Shown: positions 8,485-15,372 of the stretch, in pieces
Layout of the letters: every line of letters starts with the position of its first letter
Numbering within the stretch: position 1 is the stretch's first letter
Assembly: GCF_026898115.1 (NCBI RefSeq)
Contig: NZ_CP114036.1
Span: 9,356,001 to 9,420,000 of the forward strand
Origin: Streptomyces sp. S465
GTDB lineage: Bacteria > Actinomycetota > Actinomycetes > Streptomycetales > Streptomycetaceae
Direction of reading: 5' to 3'
Length of the DNA: 64,000 nucleotides
Translations under genes and position numbers: made by a program
Notes under the pieces: model-generated
The model's input: only the letters and a program-made list of their open reading frames with translations
What the model was told of the DNA's origin: nothing
Database searches by the model: none

Positions 8485-9270
8485 TCAGGCGCTACGGCGC
8501 CGGGCCGCCCAAGCGCGGGTGAGGTAGGTGGTTTCGACCGTACGGGCGTCTCCGATGCGGTCCCTGGCGTAGTCGAGGAACCGCTCGAACTTCTCCTCGC
8601 CGAGCTGTACTCGGACATCGTTCACCGAACGCCACACCCCGATGTACTCCTCGACCGTTTGACTGACCTGGTGCCGCCCCTCCAGGAATACCAAGTCGTC
8701 GAAGACGGGTGCGCTTGCCAGCCGGTCTGTGAGTTCGTCCATGAGACCTTGGCGAGCGGAGGTGACCCGTTTCATATCAGGTTTGAGTCGCGTGAGTTCG
8801 GCTTCGATGTCCATGAGCAGCGGGCTGGCCTCTATGTGGCGAGGATTCCACAGTGCCACGAACCACCCACCGGGCCGTAAGAGGCGCGCGAACTCCTGTG
8901 TTCCCGCTTCGAAATCGACCCAGTGGAACGACGAGGCCATGCTCACCAAGTCCGCGCAGTCCTTCGGGAGACCGGTGTGTTCCCCTCGGCCGGCACGCCA
9001 TTGGATGTCAAGGTGGGCGGAGTCGCGTTCCCCGGTGGCGCGCATCGTGTCGTTCGGTTCGACCGCCGTCACAGACCTGAACCCTGCTTCCGCCAGCATC
9101 CTGCTCCAGATGCCGGTCCCTGCGCCGACATCGACCGCGTCACAGGCTTCCGCTGTCCCGCCGAGCAGTCCGATCAACGAGGAGACGACGGAGGGCGCGT
9201 AGCCTTGCCGGTACTTGGAATAGTCCTTGGCCAGGCTCGTGAAGTCACCGTGCTTGAGTGTGGCAGTCAT
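8485..9270 (-). CDS. Class I SAM-dependent methyltransferase
   Basis: A 261-residue Rossmann methyltransferase. The SAM-binding motif I is VDVGAGTGIWSRML (46-59), motif II region is VTAVEPNDTMR, and CADLVSMASSFHWVDFE and LLRPGGWFVALWN are motifs of the UbiE/COQ5-like small-molecule branch. It probably O- or N-methylates the same compound that the cassette sulfates. The ATG overlaps the stop of the APS kinase gene (ATGA), implying translational coupling. Codon 131 is TTA (8878-8880), the second TTA in this cassette. Substrate unknown. Confidence 0.85.
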   Translation of the reverse strand: MTATLKHGDFTSLAKDYSKYRQGYAPSVVSSLIGLLGGTAEACDAVDVGAGTGIWSRMLAEAGFRSVTAVEPNDTMRATGERDSAHLDIQWRAGRGEHTGLPKDCADLVSMASSFHWVDFEAGTQEFARLLRPGGWFVALWNPRHIEASPLLMDIEAELTRLKPDMKRVTSARQGLMDELTDRLASAPVFDDLVFLEGRHQVSQTVEEYIGVWRSVNDVRVQLGEEKFERFLDYARDRIGDARTVETTYLTRAWAARRRSA

Positions 9271-9857
9271 ATGCTCCCTTTCTCATGCCGATGTGATGAC
9301 CCCGTTGAGGAGTCGTGCTTGCACGCCCGATAGATGCGTTCTGCGGCGTCATCGGGTGTTGTCCCGGAGAAGTTGACGATGCGTAGATCCGGCGCCACGG
9401 GAAACTCCGGATCGAGGTCGACGCCGACAACTTCCCCTTTCTTCACTCCCGCGTACACGCCCTTGCTGTCCCTCCTCTTCAACTCTTGCATGGGAACATC
9501 CAGGAGCACCTCAAGATAATTCCGAATGTGCCGCCGGTTCCACGAATGAACCTCGTGGAAGAGTGAGATGGTGGAACACACCACGACATGCCCCTGATCA
9601 GACAGCATGCGGCTGAACCTGGCATAGGTGAAGGCCATGCTCATGCGCCCGGTTCGGTCGAAGGCATGGCCCTCTGTACCCACTGCCTCCCGGACCGCGT
9701 TGCCATCAAGGTGCACCGGCTTGATGCCCACTCTGGTGAGCCGGTTGATGAGCCGCCTGGATACCGTCGTCTTCCCCGACTCTGCGAGCCCCGTTATCCA
9801 GACCACCGCCCCGTCCCTCAAGGAAATCGCAGGATGGGCATACCCGATTGAAGTCAC
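9267..9857 (-). CDS. Adenylylsulfate (APS) kinase-like protein
   Basis: A P-loop kinase of about 196 residues, close to the usual CysC length. The Walker A loop is GLAESGKTT (residues 22-30), followed by LDGNAVRE (family LDGDxxR) and KGVYAGVKKGE with VDLDPEFPVAPDLRI, which matches the APS kinase C-terminal signature. The conserved ISPxxxxR stretch is altered to ISLFHEVHSWNR, so activity or specificity may be modified. The reaction would be APS + ATP to PAPS + ADP, feeding the sulfotransferase of the same operon. Two GTG starts compete, at 9866 and 9857; GAGAGG stands 8 bases before the second, which is chosen. No ATP sulfurylase gene is present, so APS must come from housekeeping metabolism. 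Confidence 0.75.
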   Translation of the reverse strand: MTSIGYAHPAISLRDGAVVWITGLAESGKTTVSRRLINRLTRVGIKPVHLDGNAVREAVGTEGHAFDRTGRMSMAFTYARFSRMLSDQGHVVVCSTISLFHEVHSWNRRHIRNYLEVLLDVPMQELKRRDSKGVYAGVKKGEVVGVDLDPEFPVAPDLRIVNFSGTTPDDAAERIYRACKHDSSTGSSHRHEKGSI

Positions 9858-10014
9858 AATTCGCACCTCTCGCTACCCGGCAACCCGGACTGGAAGTGTC
9901 GGCGCGCCGAATTGGCAGGTCGAGATGACCTCGACGGCACCCATTTCGGCACCTCTGACAGGGCGCCACTCATTGCAGGAAGGAAAACGCTCCGGTTGGT
10001 CGGTGCTTCATCCA

Positions 10015-10042
10015 AGGTTACGGACAGGTGAATACCCGTCAA
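10015..10042 (-). promoter_or_regulatory. Candidate promoter of the sulfation cassette
   Basis: On the minus strand TTGACG (10042-10037) and TAACCT (10020-10015) are 16 bases apart, about 160 bases before the GTG of the APS kinase gene. The surrounding DNA is less GC-rich than average. No operator repeat is evident. The 16-base spacer is slightly short, so this is only a candidate. Confidence 0.35.
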
Positions 10043-10574
10043 CATGTAACAGTGGCAAGGCACAAAATGATGCGATCGGGTACCCCTGCATGCAGGGTGC
10101 AGTCGAGGATGTCGCTGCTCGACCGAAAGCCGCCACTCGCAGCTCAGGAGAATGCTGGCAAACTCCGCAAATAGCCAGCGGGCGGGTATGCGCCGCAACC
10201 CCGGAGTATCAGGTAGGGGAGTTCACTCTCTGATGTATGTGGCGTGCATCACATACGATGTGGTTCTCTTCACGCCACGCACATGCGATCGGGGGTCCGG
10301 GGGCACGGGCCGGGATGTCGAGACTGAAGGCGTCCAGAGTGGCGTGGGCGGGTGCGCTTGGGTGTGCTTGAGCTGCGTCCGCGCGGTGACGAGGTCGCCC
10401 AGAAGGGTGTGTGGCGACGGTGCTGGTCGGCTCCCGCTGCCGGTTCCGCAGCCGCTGTACCTCCGCCTGGTCCTCCTCCGGTCGGCCGTCGAGGTCAGCC
10501 GGTGCTGTTGGCGGCGCCCGCAGTGGTGTGCCGGGTGCACGCGCCAGGCGGGCCTCCGGCCGGCTCCGCAGCGC
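10043..10574. other. Intergenic region between divergent sulfation and Rrf2 operons
   Basis: About 530 bases with no supported gene. Short open frames exist on both strands but lack ribosome sites or recognisable domains. The region separates two divergent transcription units and probably carries their upstream regulatory DNA. Confidence 0.5.
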
Positions 10575-10607
10575 TTGCCGTATATGGTTGTAACAACTAT
10601 CGTTACG
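10575..10607 (+). promoter_or_regulatory. Promoter and operator of the Rrf2 regulator gene
   Basis: TTGCCG (10575-10580) and TATCGT (10598-10603) are 17 bases apart. Overlapping the -10 element is TGTAAC-N7-GTTACG (10589-10607), an inverted repeat with one mismatch. The same repeat, perfect, with the same 7-base spacer, stands before the downstream dehydrogenase gene (11129-11147). Placement over the -10 box fits autorepression by the Rrf2 protein. Confidence 0.65.
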
Positions 10608-10642
10608 ACTAGAACCGAGGGACGAGGGAGGTGGAGTCCGAC

Positions 10643-11074
10643 GTGGGTGCCAACAGCAGGCTGACCATCGCGGCGCACGCCCTGACGTGGATCGGGCTGT
10701 ATCAGCGGCGTGGCCACGAAGTCGCCACCTCCGAGCAGATCGCGACGAGCGTCAACACCAACCCGGTGGTGATCCGCCGCCTGCTGGCCAAGCTGAGCAA
10801 GGCCGGCCTGGCCGATTCACGGCGGGGGGCGGGGGCGGGCTGGATGCTCGCGCGGGACCTGGCGGCGATCACCCTGCTCGACGTCTATCAGGCGATCGAA
10901 CCGGGGCCGGTCTTCGCCCTGCATCCCGCGACACCGGACCACGAGTGCGTCGTGGGCCACGGCATCGGGCCGGCGATGACCGCCGTGTACGACGGTGTGG
11001 AGGCCGCCCTGCGCAGGGAGCTGGCCAAGACCACGCTGGAGGACGTGCTGCGGGACGTCTTGAAAGCCGCCTGA
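10643..11074 (+). CDS. Rrf2-family transcriptional regulator
   Basis: A winged helix-turn-helix regulator of about 143 residues. ANSRLTIAAHALTWI is the Rrf2 N-terminal signature, and SEQIATSVNTNPVVIRRLLA is the recognition helix region. The three-cysteine iron-sulfur cluster motif of IscR/NsrR/RsrR is missing; a single Cys remains in HECVVGHG, as in the YwnA-like branch, which senses thiol or electrophile stress. The GTG at 10643 is preferred because GGGAGG lies 10 bases upstream; the GTG at 10631 would sit on that ribosome site. It precedes the dehydrogenase and SnoaL genes, which it probably controls through the shared TGTAAC-N7-GTTACA site. Confidence 0.85.
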   Translation: MGANSRLTIAAHALTWIGLYQRRGHEVATSEQIATSVNTNPVVIRRLLAKLSKAGLADSRRGAGAGWMLARDLAAITLLDVYQAIEPGPVFALHPATPDHECVVGHGIGPAMTAVYDGVEAALRRELAKTTLEDVLRDVLKAA

Positions 11075-11128
11075 CCTCGGACCGTCGACTTCCCCTGATC
11101 GAGGGGGATCGCATTCCGCACTCATCGG

Positions 11129-11147
11129 TGTAACAAAAATGGTTACA
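11129..11147 (+). promoter_or_regulatory. Second Rrf2 operator, perfect TGTAAC-N7-GTTACA
   Basis: A perfect 6+6 inverted repeat with a 7-base spacer, 22 bases before the dehydrogenase start codon. It matches the site in front of the Rrf2 gene in sequence and spacing. An ATG inside it (11139) is in frame with the dehydrogenase but lacks a ribosome site, and is better read as part of the operator. Confidence 0.7.
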
Positions 11148-11168
11148 TCAAGGAATTGGGAGAATTTC

Positions 11169-11921
11169 ATGGGACAGCTGGACGACAAGACCGCCCTCGT
11201 CACCGGCGCCTCCAGCGGCATCGGCCTGGCGATCGCCCGCCGTTTCGCCGCCGAGGGCGCGACCGTCTACCTGACCGGGCGCCGCAAGGCCGCGCTGGAC
11301 GCCGCCGTCGCGCAGGTCGGCGCCCGCGGCATCGCCATCCAGGGCGATGCCGCGGACCTCGGCGACCTCGACCGGCTCTTCGCCGAGATCGCCAACCGCA
11401 GCGGCCGCCTGGACATTGTGGTGGCCAACGCCGGGGTCGGGGAGTACAGCCCGCTCGGCGCGATCACCGAGGAGGAGTACGACCGCACTGCCTCGATCAA
11501 TCTCAAGGGCACGGTCTTCACTGTGCAAAAGGCGCTGCCGCTGCTGACGGCCGGCGCCTCGGTGATGCTGCTCTCCTCCAGCTCGGCCCTGCGAGCCGTC
11601 CCGGGCCTGGGCGTCTACGCCGCCACCAAGGCCGCGATCCGCAGCCTCGCCCGCACCTGGGCCGCCGAACTGGCCGGTCGGGGAATCCGCGTCAACACCC
11701 TCACCCCCGGCCCTGTCGAGACCCCGGGCCTGGCCGAACTCCTCGCCGCTTTCCCGCACGGCGACCGGCCCACCGCGGCCGAGCCCGCCCCAGTGACCCC
11801 GCTCGGCCGCGCCGGCCATCCCGACGAGGTCGCCGCCACCGCCCTCTACCTGGCCGGCGAGCAAAGCACTTTCACCACCGGCGCGGAACTGTTCGTCGAC
11901 GGCGGCGCCACACAGCTCTAG
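11169..11921 (+). CDS. Short-chain dehydrogenase/reductase (classical SDR)
   Basis: A 250-residue NAD(P)-dependent oxidoreductase with all classical SDR features: TGASSGIG (12-19), NAG (87-89), catalytic Ser in the 136-139 serine run, YAATK (Tyr150, Lys154), and the C-terminal FVDGGATQL. GRRK after the second strand suggests NADP(H). The start is the ATG at 11169, preceded by GGGAG; a longer form from 11139 would begin inside the operator. It follows the Rrf2 gene and precedes a SnoaL-like gene. This trio is a frequent actinomycete arrangement, likely for detoxifying reactive carbonyls or quinones. Substrate unknown. Confidence 0.88.
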   Translation: MGQLDDKTALVTGASSGIGLAIARRFAAEGATVYLTGRRKAALDAAVAQVGARGIAIQGDAADLGDLDRLFAEIANRSGRLDIVVANAGVGEYSPLGAITEEEYDRTASINLKGTVFTVQKALPLLTAGASVMLLSSSSALRAVPGLGVYAATKAAIRSLARTWAAELAGRGIRVNTLTPGPVETPGLAELLAAFPHGDRPTAAEPAPVTPLGRAGHPDEVAATALYLAGEQSTFTTGAELFVDGGATQL

Positions 11922-11991
11922 GCGCCGAACCGGCGACGCGGGACGCATTCGACGCTGCAAACGAAAAGACAAAGGACAAGGAACAAGGACG

Positions 11992-12408
11992 ATGGCAACA
12001 GATGCTCAGGCCTCGCGGACCGTGGCCGAGAAGTTCGTGGAGCGCCTCGGCAGGCAGGACCCCGACGGCATCCAGGAACTGTTCGCCGAGGAGATCGACT
12101 GGCACGTCCCCGGCAGTGACGCGCTGTCCTGGACCGGGCGCCGTACCCGCCGGGAGGAGGTCGCGCCGTACTTCACCACGATGTGGCCGCACTTCGCGCA
12201 CGGCAGGAGCAAGGTCGTGCTGGAGCGCGTCATCGTCGACGGTGGTGAGGTGGTACTGCTGGCGGTCTGGACGCACACCGTCGTGGCCACTGGGAAGGAG
12301 TTCACCACACCGGCGGCCATACACCTGACGGTCGAGGACAACCGGATCGTCCGCATGCACCTGTACGAGGACACACTGACTGTCGAGGAGGCGTTCAACG
12401 CCGGCTGA
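11992..12408 (+). CDS. SnoaL-like / NTF2-fold small protein
   Basis: A 138-residue alpha+beta-barrel protein. VAEKFVERLGRQDPDGI, LFAEEIDWHVPG and the late HLTVEDNRIVRMHLYEDTL are typical of ketosteroid isomerase-like/SnoaL-like proteins, which act as isomerases, cyclases, hydrolases or simple ligand binders. AAGGACG precedes the ATG. It follows the dehydrogenase by 70 bases on the same strand and probably shares its Rrf2 control. Nothing ties it to the polyketide genes. Confidence 0.75.
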   Translation: MATDAQASRTVAEKFVERLGRQDPDGIQELFAEEIDWHVPGSDALSWTGRRTRREEVAPYFTTMWPHFAHGRSKVVLERVIVDGGEVVLLAVWTHTVVATGKEFTTPAAIHLTVEDNRIVRMHLYEDTLTVEEAFNAG

Positions 12409-12617
12409 GCGAAGAGGGCTCATGCGCCCCGTGGCCCGGAGCACCTGACGGCCGGGGCCGAGCGAGCACCGTACGACGATCATGCCCCGGCCGGCGCGCC
12501 ATGCGGGTGCGGGTGCCGCCGCACCGGTGATGGCGAGGGTGCGCTGCTCCGCCATGGTCGTCATCCGGTCCTTCGAGCACCCCCGCGGTTCTCCCTGTCG
12601 CGTGGGGGCCCGCAGTC

Positions 12618-12812
12618 TCAGGCGAGCGTCACCTCGACGGGCAGCTTCTTGATGCCGTTGACGAAGTTGGAGCGCACGCGCGGCACGTCGCCGGCGAGGC
12701 GGATGTCCGCCAGGCGCGGGATCAGCTCCTCGAACATGATGCGGATCTCGGTGCGCGCCAGCAGGTTGCCCAGGCACAGGTGGGGGCTGCCCTTGCCGAA
12801 GGCGACAGGCGC
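12618..12812 (-). pseudogene. Cytochrome P450, C-terminal remnant
   Basis: Only the last 60 or so residues are readable: VAFGKGSPHLCLGNLLAR contains the haem-thiolate loop (Cys in HLCLG), followed by the L-helix TEIRIMFEEL and the C-terminal FVNGIKKLPVEV. Upstream of the loop the frame falls into repetitive low-complexity sequence without the I-helix or ExxR, and other frames do not restore them. This is a 5'-deleted P450 gene. Confidence 0.75.
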
Positions 12813-13132
12813 ACAGGGCCTCGTCGAGGCCGACGCACTGCTCCGGGCCGCTGCCGCGGCCGCTGGCCCTCGACTCCCGCAGCACCATGCCGGCCACGGA
12901 GCGGTGATCACGGTGCGGGGTCGCTGGAGCGGTTCCTCCGCGGCATGATCCGGGTGCTCCGGTGGGGTGTGGCCGTCTGGAGGCCGGGGCGGAGGTGTCG
13001 CTCACCCCCTTCGGGATCCTGGGGCTGGCCCCCGTGCGACTGGGGTGTTGACGCCATGGCGCCGTATGACCCCCGGTCCGTACGTTTAAGCAGGTCAGAG
13101 CTCTACTGGCCGATTCAGGACCGGAGTCCTCC
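12813..13132. other. Region upstream of the desaturase gene
   Basis: No supported gene. The left part may include degenerate P450 sequence. The right part should hold the desaturase promoter; a somewhat A/T-richer patch lies around 13080-13110, but no clean -35/-10 pair could be fixed. Confidence 0.4.
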
Positions 13133-14185
13133 ATGTCTCAGACCACCGCGCCGTCTGTGTCCACCGCACCCGTCGGTGCCACCGCGCAGCAGGGGAGCGA
13201 GTTCACTCCCCTGCTGCGGAAGGTCAGGGGACAGGGGCTGCTGGAGCGTCGCAAGGGCTGGTACGCGCGGATGATCACCGTGAACCTCCTTGCCCTGGCC
13301 GCTGTGGTGGCAGGGTTCGTCCTCGCCGGGGACACCTGGTGGACGCTGCTGCTCGCCGTGCCGCTGGCCATCCTGTCCGCCCGCACCGCCTACGTCGGCC
13401 ACGACGCCGGGCACGCCCAGATCGCCGTCGGCCGCCGGGCGAACCGCGCCATCGGACTCCTCCACGGCAATCTGCTCCTGGGCATGAGCTACGCGTGGTG
13501 GAACGACAAGCACAACCGGCACCACGCCAACCCCAACCACATCGAGAAGGACCCGGACGTCGGCGCCGGCGCACTCGTGTGGACCGCGGAGCAGGCCGCT
13601 GTGCGCCGCGGATTCGCCCGCTGGGTCACCCGCCACCAGGCCTGGCTGTTCTTCCCGATGCTGCTGCTCGAAGGCATCGCCCTGAAGGTGAGCAGTGTCC
13701 AGGACCTGCGGCGGCAGCCGGTGCGCGAGCGGGCCGTCGAGGGCGCGCTGCTGGCGCTGCACGCGGCCGGTTACGGTGCCCTGCTGCTCACCTGTCTGCC
13801 GGTGGGCAAGGCCATCGTCTTCGCACTGCTCCATCAGGCGCTCTTCGGGCTCCACCTGGGAATGGCCTTCGCTCCCAACCACAAGGGCATGGACATGCCC
13901 GACCCGGCGGGCGAGCGCTGGGGCCATCTGCGCCGCCAGGTCCTGACCTCGCGGAACGTCCGGGGCGGGCCGATCACGGACTGGCTCCTCGGCGGGCTGA
14001 ACTACCAGATCGAGCACCACCTCTTCCCGAACATGCCCAGGCCCCACCTCAGGCTCGTACAGCCTCTGGTCCGGGAACACTGCCGCAACCTCGGGGTCTT
14101 GTACACCGAGACCGGGCTGCTCGACTCGTACCGGCAAGGGCTGCGGCACATGCACACGGTCGGCGGTGCGGCCCGGCCGGAATGA
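13133..14185 (+). CDS. Fatty acid desaturase (membrane di-iron, acyl-lipid type)
   Basis: A 350-residue integral membrane desaturase. The three histidine boxes that bind the di-iron centre are HDAGH (90-94), HNRHH (127-131) and QIEHH (292-296, Gln replacing the first His as in front-end desaturases). Hydrophobic helix pairs surround them (about 48-85 and 180-235). It would insert a double bond in a fatty acyl chain with O2 and an electron donor. It stands at the left edge of the polyketide cluster and might act on an acyl precursor or on the product, but could equally be a housekeeping lipid gene. It converges on the SnoaL/ferredoxin/P450 operon. Confidence 0.87.
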   Translation: MSQTTAPSVSTAPVGATAQQGSEFTPLLRKVRGQGLLERRKGWYARMITVNLLALAAVVAGFVLAGDTWWTLLLAVPLAILSARTAYVGHDAGHAQIAVGRRANRAIGLLHGNLLLGMSYAWWNDKHNRHHANPNHIEKDPDVGAGALVWTAEQAAVRRGFARWVTRHQAWLFFPMLLLEGIALKVSSVQDLRRQPVRERAVEGALLALHAAGYGALLLTCLPVGKAIVFALLHQALFGLHLGMAFAPNHKGMDMPDPAGERWGHLRRQVLTSRNVRGGPITDWLLGGLNYQIEHHLFPNMPRPHLRLVQPLVREHCRNLGVLYTETGLLDSYRQGLRHMHTVGGAARPE

Positions 14186-14633
14186 GTGCGCGTCGGTTGT
14201 GGGGTTAGGGACCGGTCCGGGCTGATGGCGGTCGGCGAACGTCTCCAGGCGCTGCGCGTCGTGGGCCGGTTCCTCCTCGCGTACGGCGCTGAGAGCCATG
14301 GTGAGGATCTGCGTCGACGTCTCGGGAAGGGAAGGAGCGGTCCGGGTCGGTGCACGTCCAGGTACACCGCCGCGCCACCGCCAGGCCCCCGTCGGCGTCG
14401 AGCGCGGGGGCCGGCGCCGGGGCCTCGCCCTGAGGCTCGCGGGGTCCGGCTGCTGGAGGTGGGCGGGTAGCTGGGTGTTGGACCCGGCTCGCCTGCGCCA
14501 CCCCAACGACGTCTCCAACCACAAGGAGCGCCCAGCTCATCCGCCTGATCGGAATATTGACACCCTTCACCGCCGAACGGGCGGTGCTGCGCATGCCGCG
14601 CGCCGGGCGCCCGGCGGAACCGGGCTCGACCGG
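14186..14633. other. Convergent intergenic region, no supported gene
   Basis: About 450 bases between the convergent desaturase and SnoaL genes. Frames stay open on both strands because of GC content, but none has a ribosome site and a recognisable domain. Confidence 0.5.
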
Positions 14634-14656
14634 GGCGTACGCGGGGTGCGTACGCC
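14634..14656. terminator. Hairpin between convergent genes
   Basis: GGCGTACGC (14634-14642), loop GGGGT, then GCGTACGCC (14648-14656) forms a perfect 9-base-pair stem, 21 bases beyond the stop of the minus-strand SnoaL gene. A third GCGTACGC occurs at 14668-14675. There is no U-tract, as is usual in Streptomyces, so it could terminate from both sides. Confidence 0.5.
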
Positions 14657-14677
14657 GCCCGCATCGCGCGTACGCCG

Positions 14678-15130
14678 CTAGACCTCGGCGCCGGGCGGGG
14701 CCTCGTTCATGAGGGCCAGGGTGGTGAGCGGGTTCCAGTAGTCGCGGTAGTGCAGCACGAGCCCGTCGCGGACGCGCAGCACGGAGACGAAGGCGAGGTC
14801 GACCTGTTCGCCGGTGGCCGTCGCGGTGGACGTGCCGGCGAACTCGATGACGAGGACTTCCGGGTCCTTGGTCTCGTGCACCGTGAGGTCGGTGACCTCA
14901 CTGGTCCCCATCATCCGCGAGTAGTTCATGAAGTACTCGCGCACCGCCTCGCCGCCCTCGATCCGGCGGGGCCGGCCCGGCGGGGTGAAGGGGAACTCCA
15001 TGACCGCGTCGGGGTGGATCAGGGTCAGGAAAGTGGGGATGTCGTTGACGAGCAGCAGCTCCATGCAGCGGTTGAAGACGCCGATCGGCGTGGTGTCCGT
15101 GGTGTCCATGGTGTCCGTGGTGTCGGTCAC
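14678..15130 (-). CDS. SnoaL-like NTF2-fold protein of the P450 operon
   Basis: A protein of about 150 residues starting with a repetitive VTDTTDTMDTTDTT head, then the fold: IGVFNRCMELLLVNDIPTF, HPDAVMEFPFTPPG, YFMNYSRMM, VRDGLVLHYRDYWNPL. The last segment is typical of SnoaL/YesE-like proteins (isomerase or cyclase fold). GTG 15130 has AAGGGACG upstream; the ATG at 15109 is a possible alternative. It follows the ferredoxin gene by 26 bases, so it is the third gene of the P450 operon and may help rearrange or cyclise the oxidised intermediate. Confidence 0.75.
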   Translation of the reverse strand: MTDTTDTMDTTDTTPIGVFNRCMELLLVNDIPTFLTLIHPDAVMEFPFTPPGRPRRIEGGEAVREYFMNYSRMMGTSEVTDLTVHETKDPEVLVIEFAGTSTATATGEQVDLAFVSVLRVRDGLVLHYRDYWNPLTTLALMNEAPPGAEV

Positions 15131-15156
15131 GGGGAATGCGTCCCTTCGGGGTTGGG

Positions 15157-15372
15157 TCAGGTGCGGGCAGAGACGGTGGAGCCGTCCACCCGGAGCGCGC
15201 CGGACGGGCAGCGCTCCACCGCCTCGCGTACGGCCTCGTGTGTCTCCGGCGGCGGGGCCGGGTCCAGAACGACCACGGTCGCCTCCACCGGGTCCTGGTC
15301 GAAGACCTCGGGGACGGCCAGGGCGCACACCGCGGCCCCGATGCACCGGCCGGTGTCCGCCACGATCCTCAT
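15157..15372 (-). CDS. [3Fe-4S]-type ferredoxin, P450 partner
   Basis: A 71-residue ferredoxin beginning MRIVADTGRCIGAAVC. Cysteines at 10, 16 and 55 (ERCPSGAL) match the short Streptomyces ferredoxins that hold a 3Fe-4S (or CxxxxxC-type) cluster and pass electrons to P450 enzymes. Its ATG overlaps the P450 stop (ATGA), so the two proteins are translationally coupled. No ferredoxin reductase is encoded nearby, which is common because general cellular reductases serve. Confidence 0.88.
   Translation of the reverse strand: MRIVADTGRCIGAAVCALAVPEVFDQDPVEATVVVLDPAPPPETHEAVREAVERCPSGALRVDGSTVSART

Noticed and set aside
12400..12575. Minus-strand start MTTMAEQRTLAITG resembling the beginning of a short-chain dehydrogenase
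   Set aside because: The similarity ends after the first strand, the glycine-rich turn is absent and no downstream SDR motifs appear in any frame.
14205..14594. Open frames in the desaturase/SnoaL convergent gap
   Set aside because: No ribosome site, no domain; a partly protein-like stretch on the minus strand could not be tied to a family.
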